Shown: positions 1 to 7,525 of the stretch, piece after piece | Numbering within the stretch: the stretch's first letter is position 1 | How the letters are laid out: each line of letters opens with the position of its first letter | Source: CAZIPZ01 sp964541075 | GTDB taxonomy: Bacteria; Acidobacteriota; Terriglobia; 20CM-2-55-15 | DNA: 11,800 nucleotides | NCBI GenBank assembly: GCA_964541075.1 | Contig: CAZIPZ010000121.1 | Coordinates: 1 to 11,800 of the forward strand | Reading direction: 5' to 3' | The notes under the pieces: generated by a model | The model's input: only the letters and a program-made list of their open reading frames with translations | Told to the model about the DNA's origin: nothing | The model's database searches: none | Made by a program: the position numbers and the translations under genes

Positions 1-947
1 TGGACATCATCGACGACTTTGCCTGGTGGTTGGATGAGCCGTTCGGAGATTCCTCGGCCATTCCAACTTTCATGGTTTCGAAGCTCGCAGCGGAAAGCGT
101 AAAAGTCGTTTTGTCCGGCGATGGCGGCGACGAGCTGTTTGGCGGTTACGACCGTTACATTGTCGAGTCTCGCGAACGGCGGTATGAAGGGATTCCTTCA
201 ATACTGAGGAAGGCTGCGGGTCTGGCTGGTAGCGCCATGCCTGAAGGAATGAAAGGGAAAAACTTCCTTCGTCACATCGCCACTGAAGGACCAGAGCGCT
301 ACATTGATGCAAATGTTCTGATTCGCCAGAGTGACAAAATTCATCTCTTTCAGCCCGATGTCTACCGGGCTTTGGCAGGACACAATCCGCATGCCTCATC
401 GCAAAGCGTGCTCTCGGACAAAAACAAACACTGGTTGTCAGCGCTTCAATACGCCGACATTAAATCATATCTGCCGAATGACATTCTGACGAAAGTGGAC
501 CGCATGAGCATGGCCCACTCGATTGAAGCGAGAGAGCCACTGCTTGATCACAAGCTTGTCGAGTTTTCCGCAACGATTCCTCCTGAATTCAAGCTGCGGG
601 GCGCTACGACGAAATACATCTTTAAGCGCGCTCTTGAAGGCATCGTTCCTGCCGATATCTTGCAGAGACCGAAACGCGGCTTCGCGATCCCGCTAAGCCG
701 CTGGTTCAGAGGTCAGCTGGGGAGCTTTGTGCGCGAACTGCTGTTCAGTCCAACGAGTCGCAGGCGGAAGATTTTCAATGAAAAATACATCGAAAAATTG
801 ATTGCCATGAACGAACGGGGTCGCGACATGGACCTGCAACTGTGGACGCTCATCACGTTTGAGCTCTGGTGCAGAAGATTCATGGACACGCGAGCACTTC
901 ATGCAGACATTCGCGGCGGCGCTGACTTATGCGTGGCGACAGGATAA
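1..947 (+). CDS. asnB: Asparagine synthase-like amidotransferase, C-terminal part (5' end outside window)
   Basis: This is the synthetase half of a class II glutamine amidotransferase of the asparagine synthase B family, which uses ATP to activate a carboxylate and transfers ammonia from glutamine to it. The frame is open from base 3 with no start, so the N-terminal glutaminase domain and the SGGxDS ATP loop lie upstream. Visible family hallmarks are the LDEPFGDSSAIPT stretch (about 30-68), SGDGGDELFGGY (114-149) and the block from DILTKVDRMSM to EAREPLLDHKLVEFSA (from 480), followed by a KRGF segment near 672 typical of the C-terminus. The stop is TAA at 945-947, and the next gene starts inside this one at 929. 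In polysaccharide clusters such proteins are thought to amidate sugar acids or modify a polymer rather than make free asparagine; that role is inferred. It is clearly diverged from the second copy at 5389. Confidence 0.93.
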   Translation, partial: DIIDDFAWWLDEPFGDSSAIPTFMVSKLAAESVKVVLSGDGGDELFGGYDRYIVESRERRYEGIPSILRKAAGLAGSAMPEGMKGKNFLRHIATEGPERYIDANVLIRQSDKIHLFQPDVYRALAGHNPHASSQSVLSDKNKHWLSALQYADIKSYLPNDILTKVDRMSMAHSIEAREPLLDHKLVEFSATIPPEFKLRGATTKYIFKRALEGIVPADILQRPKRGFAIPLSRWFRGQLGSFVRELLFSPTSRRRKIFNEKYIEKLIAMNERGRDMDLQLWTLITFELWCRRFMDTRALHADIRGGADLCVATG

Positions 948-2053
948 GGCTGCTGAAATTCATAAACCTTTTTGCCATTGGCGGAACTGAAAGGCAGTTC
1001 GTCAATGTCGTTCAGCGGCTCGATCCCGAGTTGTTCGATATCCATTTGTCTTGTTTTCGAAAGTACGGGGAGTTTCTTTCCGAGATCGAGGCGTGTGGGC
1101 ATCCGTTAACGGAATACTCCATCAACCGGCTGTTCGGGCGCCGCACTTTCCGGGAGCAATTGCGATTTGCTTCATATCTTCGAGCTCAGCGCATTCAGGT
1201 TGTGCATACGTACGGCTTCTATCCAAATTTGTTCGGAATACCTGCGGCAAGAATGGCTGGCGTCCCCGTGAGAATCGCGGCGATTCGTGACACCGGGGCG
1301 CACCTAAGTTCGACGCACAAGACTCTTCAACGTATTGCATGCGGGATGGCCAATTGCATCCTTGTGAACGCCGCCGCAGTGAAGCAATGGCTCGTAGGAC
1401 AGGGATACGCCGAAAACAAAATCCGCGTCATACCCAACGGCATCGTTTCGCGGCCAGCTGAGGGCGCGCCCACCTTGCGACAACAATGTGGTCTTCCAAG
1501 CGACGCTGCTTTGGTAGGCGTCATGTGCCGGCTGAGTCCTGTCAAAGGCCTGAATTACTTCATTGACGCTGCGGCTGCGCTGGCGTCGCGCCACGTCGAT
1601 GCCCGGTTTCTGATCATCGGCGACGGCCAGGAAAAGGAAACATTGCGAGCGCAGGTCCAACGGCTCGGCCTTGAGAGCAAGATTGTTTTCACTGGATTTC
1701 GCACAGATACGTCAGAAGTCCTGCCACAGCTTTCAGTATCTGTCCTTCCGTCGCTTACTGAAGGAATGTCGAACACTCTTCTCGAATCGATGGCGGCGGG
1801 TGTGCCCGTCGTCGCTACCCGTGTAGGCGGCAATCCGGAAATCGTCGTCGACGGCCATACGGGGCTCCTGACGCCGGCTCAGGATCCGGCGGCGCTCGCG
1901 GAAGCCATTTCAAAGCTCCTTGCCAATCCGGTTCTCGCGCGACAGATGGGCGCCGCCGGGAAAGATCGAATCGCCAAGCATTTCTCGGTCGAACAAACAA
2001 TCCAACAGACGCAGGTCCTGTACAACGAAATGTTAGAGGGTGTCGCGGCGTGA
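929..2053 (+). CDS. Glycosyltransferase family 4 (GT-B fold)
   Basis: The 374-residue product is a retaining GT4-type glycosyltransferase that should move a sugar from a nucleotide-sugar donor to a growing lipid-linked glycan at the cytoplasmic face. The N-terminal acceptor domain carries the GGTERQF loop (residues 18-24) seen in many GT4 enzymes. The C-terminal donor domain has the phosphate-binding R201...K206 segment (RLSPVKGL) and the E-x7-E motif, E278 and E286 (EGMSNTLLE), followed by MAAGVPVVAT and the VGGNPEIV loop. Length is normal for the family. The ATG at 929 is followed at once by a typical first beta strand and overlaps the upstream asnB-like gene by 19 bases, which suggests coupled translation. 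The sugar donor and acceptor cannot be told from the sequence. Confidence 0.93.
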   Translation: MRGDRIRLLKFINLFAIGGTERQFVNVVQRLDPELFDIHLSCFRKYGEFLSEIEACGHPLTEYSINRLFGRRTFREQLRFASYLRAQRIQVVHTYGFYPNLFGIPAARMAGVPVRIAAIRDTGAHLSSTHKTLQRIACGMANCILVNAAAVKQWLVGQGYAENKIRVIPNGIVSRPAEGAPTLRQQCGLPSDAALVGVMCRLSPVKGLNYFIDAAAALASRHVDARFLIIGDGQEKETLRAQVQRLGLESKIVFTGFRTDTSEVLPQLSVSVLPSLTEGMSNTLLESMAAGVPVVATRVGGNPEIVVDGHTGLLTPAQDPAALAEAISKLLANPVLARQMGAAGKDRIAKHFSVEQTIQQTQVLYNEMLEGVAA

Positions 2054-3012
2054 AGTTGCTCTTAGTGGGTCCTTATCCGCCGCCGCATGGCGGTATCTCA
2101 GTGCATGTTCGAATGCTCCAGGAACGGACGCTCCGGTCGGGCATTGAGTGCAAAGTCCTGAATACCGACCCACGAGCCGCCAAAAGCGATCAGTACCTCA
2201 AGATCGATGGAGTGTGCAGCTTTGTCCGAATCCTTTCTGCGCACGTGCGCGATGGCTGGGCGATTCATGTTCACACCAACGGACACAATCCCAAAAGTTG
2301 GTTGGTTGCTTTCGTATGTGGAATCGCTGCACGGCTGGGTGCTGGCGGCCATCTAACCCTACATTCCGGATTGGCGCCCAAGTACCTTAGTGAAGGTAAT
2401 GTATTTATACGAGCCCTCGCTCGCGCAGCTTGTAGGTTCTACGATCGAATCATTTGTGTGAATTGCGACATTCGCGACGCCGTTGCTGAACTAGGCTTAC
2501 CTGGCGACCAGCTCGAAATTAAAGAGGCATACCTTCCGGCGATAGCGCTGAAGGCTTCATTGCCGCCCGACTTGGAAGCGTGGGCCAGAGCGCGCTCTCC
2601 CTTGGTCTCCACAACGATGTTTTTCAGACCTGAGTACGGATATGACCTTCTCGTCTCAGCGCTCCTCAAGCTTCGCCAAAGCCACCCAAACATCGGGTGC
2701 ATCGTCATGGGCGGAGCAGAGAATCCGCCGAATATCGCGACGATGAAGGATCTGCTGTGGTTGGCCGGCGACACCGAGCATGATTTGTGCATAGAAATAA
2801 TGTCGCGCTCGAACGTGTTTGTGCGTCCAACATATCGGGACGGCGACTCAGTATCCGTTCGCGAGGCGGTCGGCCTTGGCGTTCCAGTGGTGGCAAGCAA
2901 TGTCGGGACTCGGCCGGATGGAGTATTTCTATTCAATCCAGGCGATGTCGATGGCCTGGTTCAACAGGTTCAGAACGTCGTGAAACCCCGAGGTGAAATA
3001 GCAATCTCATGA
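2050..3012 (+). CDS. Short GT4-type glycosyltransferase
   Basis: This 320-residue protein has a GT-B glycosyltransferase fold, starting with a first strand and glycine-rich loop (LLLVGPYPPPHGGISVHV, residues 3-20). Its C-terminal half contains the RPTYRDGDSVSVREAVGLGVPVVAS segment, where the usual E-x7-E motif appears as an altered form with only the second Glu. This variant recurs in a known GT4 subgroup that keeps RPT..DGDS.SVREA. The protein is about 50 residues shorter than typical members and ends soon after the NPGD segment, so the last helix may be reduced. The start is GTG at 2050, overlapping the previous TGA by four bases, with a GAGGG ribosome-binding site at 2036-2040. It probably adds a sugar in the same glycan pathway as the preceding gene; the specificity is unknown. 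Confidence 0.85.
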   Translation: MKLLLVGPYPPPHGGISVHVRMLQERTLRSGIECKVLNTDPRAAKSDQYLKIDGVCSFVRILSAHVRDGWAIHVHTNGHNPKSWLVAFVCGIAARLGAGGHLTLHSGLAPKYLSEGNVFIRALARAACRFYDRIICVNCDIRDAVAELGLPGDQLEIKEAYLPAIALKASLPPDLEAWARARSPLVSTTMFFRPEYGYDLLVSALLKLRQSHPNIGCIVMGGAENPPNIATMKDLLWLAGDTEHDLCIEIMSRSNVFVRPTYRDGDSVSVREAVGLGVPVVASNVGTRPDGVFLFNPGDVDGLVQQVQNVVKPRGEIAIS

Positions 3013-5429
3013 TGAAACGGGCGAAGCGTAGGCTGGGAAGGCTCCTCGAAATGCCGAAAGACGAAATTGTCTATCGGTTGCGCGAGCGGGCGCGCATCGA
3101 GACGGACCGAGGGCGTTTCTATTTAAGGATTGGCGGTCCGGAAGACCGAGAGTTCAAGGAGTTGGTCCGCCAGCAAACTTCGATCAAGAGTTACTTCATG
3201 CATGGGCCTGCCGGCCGATTCTACTCAGGCGTGCACCGTGGAAGCAAAGGCCGCATTACGGACTTGTTGAATGGAACGCCCGGATGGGTTGATCGGGCGA
3301 TAGCAGAAGGCGTGAAACTGCTTAATCACCGCGTCGACATTCTCGGGTATTCAGGAGTCAATCTCGGGACGGATATTGACTGGAACCGAGATCCAATTTC
3401 CGACAATCGGTGGGAGCCGTCTTATTGGGCCGATTACGATGTCCTTAACAGCCGGTGTGGCGATCCGAAAGTCATTCATGAACTAAATCGACATCAACAT
3501 TTGCCACGTCTGGCGAAGGCGTTTGCTTTGACGGGTGACGAAAGGTTCGCGCAAGAAGCTGTCAGCCAGATTGAAGACTGGATTGATCAGAACCCGAGGT
3601 GGGGCAGCATCAATTGGCAGTCCAGCCTGGAAATCGGTCTTCGTTCACTCTCCTGGTTATGGACGATCTTCATGCTCTTGCCCTCAGAGGCTCTGGATGA
3701 GCGCGCCGCACGGCGCATTGCGAAATCGTTCTTCTCCCAAATCGATCATGTCTACAGATATCCCTCTGTTTACAGCAGCCCGAATACGCATCTGATAGGC
3801 GAAGCGGTCGCAGTGTTTGCTGCCGGACTATTGTTTCCCGAACTGCCGCGTTCCGAAAAATGGCGGAGCCTTGGCGCAGCTCTATTGATTCGCGAAATGG
3901 AGCGGCAGGTGTCTGTCGACGGCGTTTATGCCGAGGCATCCTCCTACTATCACTGCTACGCAACGGATTTTTTCCTTCAGGCGATGGTCCTGGCCAGGCT
4001 GAATCGTTTTCCTCTTCCAGAATGGATGTGGAAGCGCCTCGCCAGCATGCTGGAGTTCGTCATGCATATGACGCGTCCAGACGGGTCGATTCCCTTGTTA
4101 GGGGATGATGACGGCGGTCGCGTTCTCGCGTTGCAGACGCAGGACTACAGGACATTCCGGGATGGATTGTCTTCTGGGGCCGTCCTGCTCGGCAGGCCGG
4201 ATTTCAAATATCAGGCGCGTGATCTGGCCGAAGAAACCCTTTGGCTGCTTGGGCCAGATGCGTGGGCTGTCTTCGATTCGCTGTCGGCCCAGCCGCCCTC
4301 GAACAACTATCGCTCTTATCCCGCTGAGGGCTGCTTTTTCCAACGCTCCGGCTGGGGGCAAGCTGATACGTACGTGACATTTGACTGCGGCGGCCTTGGA
4401 ATGCTTACCGGCGGGCATGGCCACGCCGACGCCTTGTCGATAACCCTGTTTAGCGCCGGACGCGAGCTTTTGATCGATCCAGGCGCCTACGCCTACAACT
4501 GCGCTCCGGAGTGGCGAAGGTTCTTTCGTTCCACACGTGCGCACAACACCGTCCTCGTTGATGGCGCCGATCAATCAGAAGTGAGGGACACGTTTTCGTG
4601 GGGGTCGAAAGCGTCTTCCTGCGTGCTTAGCCACGTCGCACTGCCAGCGATTGAATACGTCGACGGCGAACACACGGGTTACAGGCGTTTGCAGAACGGC
4701 ATCACGCATCGACGACGGCTTGTTCACGTCATTCCAAACTACTGGATCGTCCTCGACGAACTCCGTGGTTCCGGCGAACACGAATACGAGTTCCTCCATC
4801 ATTTCGCCTCGAACACTGAATTGATGGTCTATGGCGACGAGCGAAAAGGTGAAGTCGACTGCTCTGCACGCCTTCTTGAATCCGGGTTGCAGATGCTCAT
4901 GTACGCGTCCGGTCCAGTGCAGGCTCAAGCCATTTGCGGTCAAATCCACCCTATTCAGGGATGGATGTCGCATCGCTACGGCGAGCGGCGGCCGAGTCCC
5001 GTCCTCAAGGTGCAAATGCGAGAACAGGCGCCAGCCGCGATGATGACATTCCTTGTTCCTGGCTGCGACACCGTAAGTTCCAGACGGCTTGCCCCCGAAG
5101 GGGCGCGCGCCACCGCGGCTGTTCTTCGCGAACGGGAGTATGACGATGTCGTCATTCATTCGCTGGAGGACGCGCCACTCCGCTTGATGGACTGCACCAT
5201 GCACGGTGAATTCTTCTGGATTCGAATGCGGAACGGCGCGCCGATGCAACTCCTGGCCATCAATGCAAACTCATTTCATTTTGGCGCCGAGGTCGTCTTT
5301 GAAGACGACAAAGCCATCCCCTACGTCTTCGCTTACTTCTGGGAAAACGGGATGGTTATAGAACGCGGTGAACACGAAGGGAAAATTTATGTGCGGGATC
5401 TCCGGGATCGTCAATTTCAAGGTCACTGA
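3009..5429 (+). CDS. Heparinase II/III family protein (polysaccharide lyase-like)
   Basis: The 806-residue product belongs to the heparinase II/III (alginate-lyase-like) family, which cleaves uronic-acid-containing polysaccharides by beta-elimination. The N-terminus (KRRLGRLLEMPKDEIVYRLRERA) is typical of members in exopolysaccharide clusters. The alpha/alpha-toroid domain holds N259-T-H261 within NTHLIGEAVAVFAAGL and the tyrosine-rich SSYYHCY (311-317), which likely supply the catalytic His and Tyr. The C-terminal beta-sandwich domain opens with GGHGHADALS (His470 and His472) and the LLIDPGAYAYN segment, the usual metal-site and catalytic-His region. No signal peptide is evident. ATG 3009 overlaps the preceding TGA by four bases; ATG 3012 is an equally possible start one codon later. 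A GAGGTG at 2990-2995 is a distant ribosome-binding site. The 3' end overlaps the next gene by 41 bases. It may trim or edit the polymer made by this cluster. Confidence 0.9.
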   Translation: MMKRAKRRLGRLLEMPKDEIVYRLRERARIETDRGRFYLRIGGPEDREFKELVRQQTSIKSYFMHGPAGRFYSGVHRGSKGRITDLLNGTPGWVDRAIAEGVKLLNHRVDILGYSGVNLGTDIDWNRDPISDNRWEPSYWADYDVLNSRCGDPKVIHELNRHQHLPRLAKAFALTGDERFAQEAVSQIEDWIDQNPRWGSINWQSSLEIGLRSLSWLWTIFMLLPSEALDERAARRIAKSFFSQIDHVYRYPSVYSSPNTHLIGEAVAVFAAGLLFPELPRSEKWRSLGAALLIREMERQVSVDGVYAEASSYYHCYATDFFLQAMVLARLNRFPLPEWMWKRLASMLEFVMHMTRPDGSIPLLGDDDGGRVLALQTQDYRTFRDGLSSGAVLLGRPDFKYQARDLAEETLWLLGPDAWAVFDSLSAQPPSNNYRSYPAEGCFFQRSGWGQADTYVTFDCGGLGMLTGGHGHADALSITLFSAGRELLIDPGAYAYNCAPEWRRFFRSTRAHNTVLVDGADQSEVRDTFSWGSKASSCVLSHVALPAIEYVDGEHTGYRRLQNGITHRRRLVHVIPNYWIVLDELRGSGEHEYEFLHHFASNTELMVYGDERKGEVDCSARLLESGLQMLMYASGPVQAQAICGQIHPIQGWMSHRYGERRPSPVLKVQMREQAPAAMMTFLVPGCDTVSSRRLAPEGARATAAVLREREYDDVVIHSLEDAPLRLMDCTMHGEFFWIRMRNGAPMQLLAINANSFHFGAEVVFEDDKAIPYVFAYFWENGMVIERGEHEGKIYVRDLRDRQFQGH
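5376..5381 (+). promoter_or_regulatory. Ribosome-binding site of the second asnB-like gene
   Basis: GAAGGG lies seven bases upstream of the ATG at 5389. It supports that ATG over the in-frame GTG at 5368, which would add seven residues before the catalytic cysteine. Confidence 0.6.
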
Positions 5430-7341
5430 ACCAGTCGACCAATATCTTGTCGAAAGGATGGCGCAAACGCAGTTGCACCGCGGACCGGACGATTACGGAT
5501 ACTTTGTCGAGGGTTCGGTCGGTTTGGGACATCGACGGCTCAGCATTATCGATCTGAGCGGGGGTAAACAGCCGATGTTCAACGAAGACGGCTCCGTGGT
5601 GGTCGTGTTCAACGGAGAGGTGTACAACTTCGCTGACCTTAGCGCGGATCTCGCCGCACGCGGCCACATTTTCAAGACCCGCTCCGACACTGAAGCAATC
5701 GTCCACTCCTATGAGGAATACGGCGACGAGTGCGTGCACGGTTTCCGAGGCATGTTTGCCTTCGCCATTTGGGATCGCAGGCGAAAGCGGCTGCTTCTGG
5801 TTCGAGATCGTATGGGCATTAAGCCCGTCTACTACTTTGCCGGAAAAGACTTTCTGGCGTTCGCTTCGGAGATCAAAGCCCTCTTCGAAGACCCCCGAGT
5901 TCCACGAGAGATCGATCCTGAATCTGTCGATCTCTACCTCGCCCTGCGATACGTTCCTGGTCCAAAGACCATGTTCAAGAATATTTTCAAACTGCAACCG
6001 GGACACATGCTGACGGTGGAAAACGGCCGTGTTCACATCAGGAAATACTGGGATATCCCATGGGTCAGCGCCGATCGGCCAGCAACGGCTGATTTGTCCG
6101 ACTCCGACTATATCGACCGGTTCCGAAACCTGATTGAAGAAAGCATGAGGCTTCGATTGATCGCGGACGTTCCCCTTGGTGTGTTTTTAAGCGGAGGTCT
6201 CGATTCGAGCGCAACGCTTGCCCTTATGAGAAGGATTACAGGGCGTCAGCGCATCAAAACATTCAGCGTCGGCTATGAAACATCTGGAGAATCCGTCAAG
6301 GAAGCGAGCGAGGCAAACGAACTTGAGTATGCCCGCGAAGGCGCGGCCCATTTTGGCGCTGAACACTATGAATACCAGGTCAATGCCACAGAGTTTGACG
6401 CTGCTATTCCCACCATGGTTGAGCATCTCGATGAGCCTTTGGCCGATCCCAGTTGCATCCCTCTGTATTTCATATCTCGGCTGGCTCGTGAACACATCAC
6501 CGTCGTCCTCTCTGGCGAGGGTGCGGACGAGTTATTTGGAGGTTACAGTCTCTATCGCAAGATAATCTACTTGGAAGGACTCAGGAGACGTTTGGGACCG
6601 ATCGCGGCAATTGCTCCTGCGCTCGCCATGCTGCCCGTTGGCGATCGGCCGCGCAACTATTTGCGCCGCGCCGGGACGCCGCTCGAGTCGCATTATCGAG
6701 GCGTCGTTAAAGGGGTTTCACCCGAAGCCCGATTGCAGTTGACAGGCAGGGACAGATTTTGGAGCAGTGAGCGGCGACTCGACGACATTTTCGGAGCCTA
6801 CTTCAACAGCGTTCGTAATGTGTCAACGCTGGACCGCATGCTTTACGTCGACGCGAAAATTTGGCTACCTGAGAATCTTCTCCTCAAGGCCGACAAAATC
6901 ACGATGGCGACCTCAATTGAACTTCGGGTGCCTTTTTTGGATCACAAGCTGGTGGAGTTCAGTGCCACGTTGCCCCAGTCCATCAAAATTCGAGACGGTA
7001 AAGGGAAATGGATATTGAGAGAGGCTATGGGCAATGTTTTACCACCATCCATACTCCACCGCACAAAGAAAGGCTTTCCTGTCCCGCTGACATCGTGGCT
7101 CCGGTTCGAATTGCGCGATTCGGTGCGTGACGCCCTCCTCTCCAGCGATTCCGCAGTCAGACGTTATTTCGAACCTAAAGCTATAGAAAAGATAGTTCGA
7201 CGGCATGAAACCGGCGGCTCCGACGGTTATCAAGAAGTGTGGTCGCTGATGGTTTTTGAGCACTGGCACCGCAAGTTTATCGATTCACTGGACAGGCCGG
7301 TGGAGAGCCAGTTGCAAGGCTATTTCGTCGTCAAGTCATAA
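5389..7341 (+). CDS. asnB: Asparagine synthase (glutamine-hydrolysing), complete
   Basis: The 650-residue protein is a full-length asparagine synthase B family amidotransferase. It starts MCGISGI, so after Met removal Cys2 is the N-terminal nucleophile that hydrolyses glutamine. This fixes the start at 5389, because the longer in-frame GTG at 5368 would bury the cysteine. The glutaminase domain shows HRGPDDYGYF (30-39), GHRRLSIIDLS, FNGEVYNF and TRSDTEAI. The synthetase domain shows the ATP-pyrophosphate loop SGGLDSS (268-274), SGEGADELFGG (375-385) and the KADKITMATSIELRVPFLDHK block. All expected catalytic motifs are intact. It overlaps the heparinase gene by 41 bases. Its setting among glycosyltransferases resembles amidotransferases of exopolysaccharide and exosortase-type clusters, so it may amidate a sugar or uronate rather than aspartate. 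A housekeeping asparagine role cannot be excluded. Confidence 0.95.
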   Translation: MCGISGIVNFKVTEPVDQYLVERMAQTQLHRGPDDYGYFVEGSVGLGHRRLSIIDLSGGKQPMFNEDGSVVVVFNGEVYNFADLSADLAARGHIFKTRSDTEAIVHSYEEYGDECVHGFRGMFAFAIWDRRRKRLLLVRDRMGIKPVYYFAGKDFLAFASEIKALFEDPRVPREIDPESVDLYLALRYVPGPKTMFKNIFKLQPGHMLTVENGRVHIRKYWDIPWVSADRPATADLSDSDYIDRFRNLIEESMRLRLIADVPLGVFLSGGLDSSATLALMRRITGRQRIKTFSVGYETSGESVKEASEANELEYAREGAAHFGAEHYEYQVNATEFDAAIPTMVEHLDEPLADPSCIPLYFISRLAREHITVVLSGEGADELFGGYSLYRKIIYLEGLRRRLGPIAAIAPALAMLPVGDRPRNYLRRAGTPLESHYRGVVKGVSPEARLQLTGRDRFWSSERRLDDIFGAYFNSVRNVSTLDRMLYVDAKIWLPENLLLKADKITMATSIELRVPFLDHKLVEFSATLPQSIKIRDGKGKWILREAMGNVLPPSILHRTKKGFPVPLTSWLRFELRDSVRDALLSSDSAVRRYFEPKAIEKIVRRHETGGSDGYQEVWSLMVFEHWHRKFIDSLDRPVESQLQGYFVVKS

Positions 7342-7344
7342 AAC

Positions 7345-7350
7345 GGAGGG
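7345..7350 (+). promoter_or_regulatory. Strong ribosome-binding site of the small membrane protein gene
   Basis: GGAGGG sits four bases before the ATG at 7355 and just after the TAA of the second asnB-like gene. It is the main reason to believe the short gene that follows is translated. Confidence 0.75.
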
Positions 7351-7354
7351 TTAC

Positions 7355-7525
7355 ATGACAATATTTGAAACGATCGGAATGGCCTGGGTGATTTTCACCT
7401 CATCATTAGCAACGGTTGCCATTATCTATCTGGCCTTCGTCGGCTTGAAGGTTGTTATCAATAAGGAACCGAAAGACGCGGATGTGCCTGTTGAAGTCAA
7501 AGAGATGTTCAAGATTGCGAGATGA
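7355..7525 (+). CDS. Small single-pass membrane protein, 56 residues, unknown function
   Basis: I do not recognise this family. The product has one hydrophobic segment, roughly residues 8-34 (from GMAWVIFTSSLATVAIIYLA to the LKVVI region), followed by a charged, Lys/Asp/Glu-rich tail of about 20 residues ending KEMFKIAR. It looks like a membrane anchor with a short cytoplasmic tail. The gene starts 13 bases after the asnB-like stop, has a strong GGAGGG ribosome-binding site, and its TGA overlaps the ATG of the PHP gene (ATGA at 7522-7525). These features argue that it is a real, coupled member of the operon and might tether or regulate the PHP protein or the biosynthetic complex. That role is a guess. 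A longer reading from an upstream in-frame start at 7256 would run through the end of the asnB-like gene and is not favoured. Confidence 0.75.
   Translation: MTIFETIGMAWVIFTSSLATVAIIYLAFVGLKVVINKEPKDADVPVEVKEMFKIAR

Noticed and set aside
2383..2398. TACCTT-agtg-AAGGTA hairpin in the short glycosyltransferase gene
   Set aside because: A six-base stem inside a coding region with no terminator or regulatory context.
4575..5249. 224-codon open frame on the minus strand
   Set aside because: It is fully antisense to the conserved C-terminal region of the heparinase-family gene and its product has no recognisable motif.
5292..5309. GTCGTCTT-TG-AAGACGAC palindrome near the end of the heparinase gene
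   Set aside because: It lies in coding sequence (VVFEDD), has a two-base centre and no T run. A match of this length is expected by chance in a window of this size.
5368..5391. Longer N-terminus for the second asnB-like gene from GTG 5368
   Set aside because: It would add seven residues before MCGI. The catalytic cysteine must be at the mature N-terminus, and GAAGGG is well placed for ATG 5389.
5356..6036. 226-codon open frame on the minus strand
   Set aside because: Antisense to the conserved glutaminase domain of the asnB-like gene; a shadow of its codon bias.
7256..7354. Extended reading of the small membrane protein from 7256
   Set aside because: The extra part overlaps the conserved C-terminus of the asnB-like gene in another frame. 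The ribosome-binding site and hydrophobic segment support ATG 7355.
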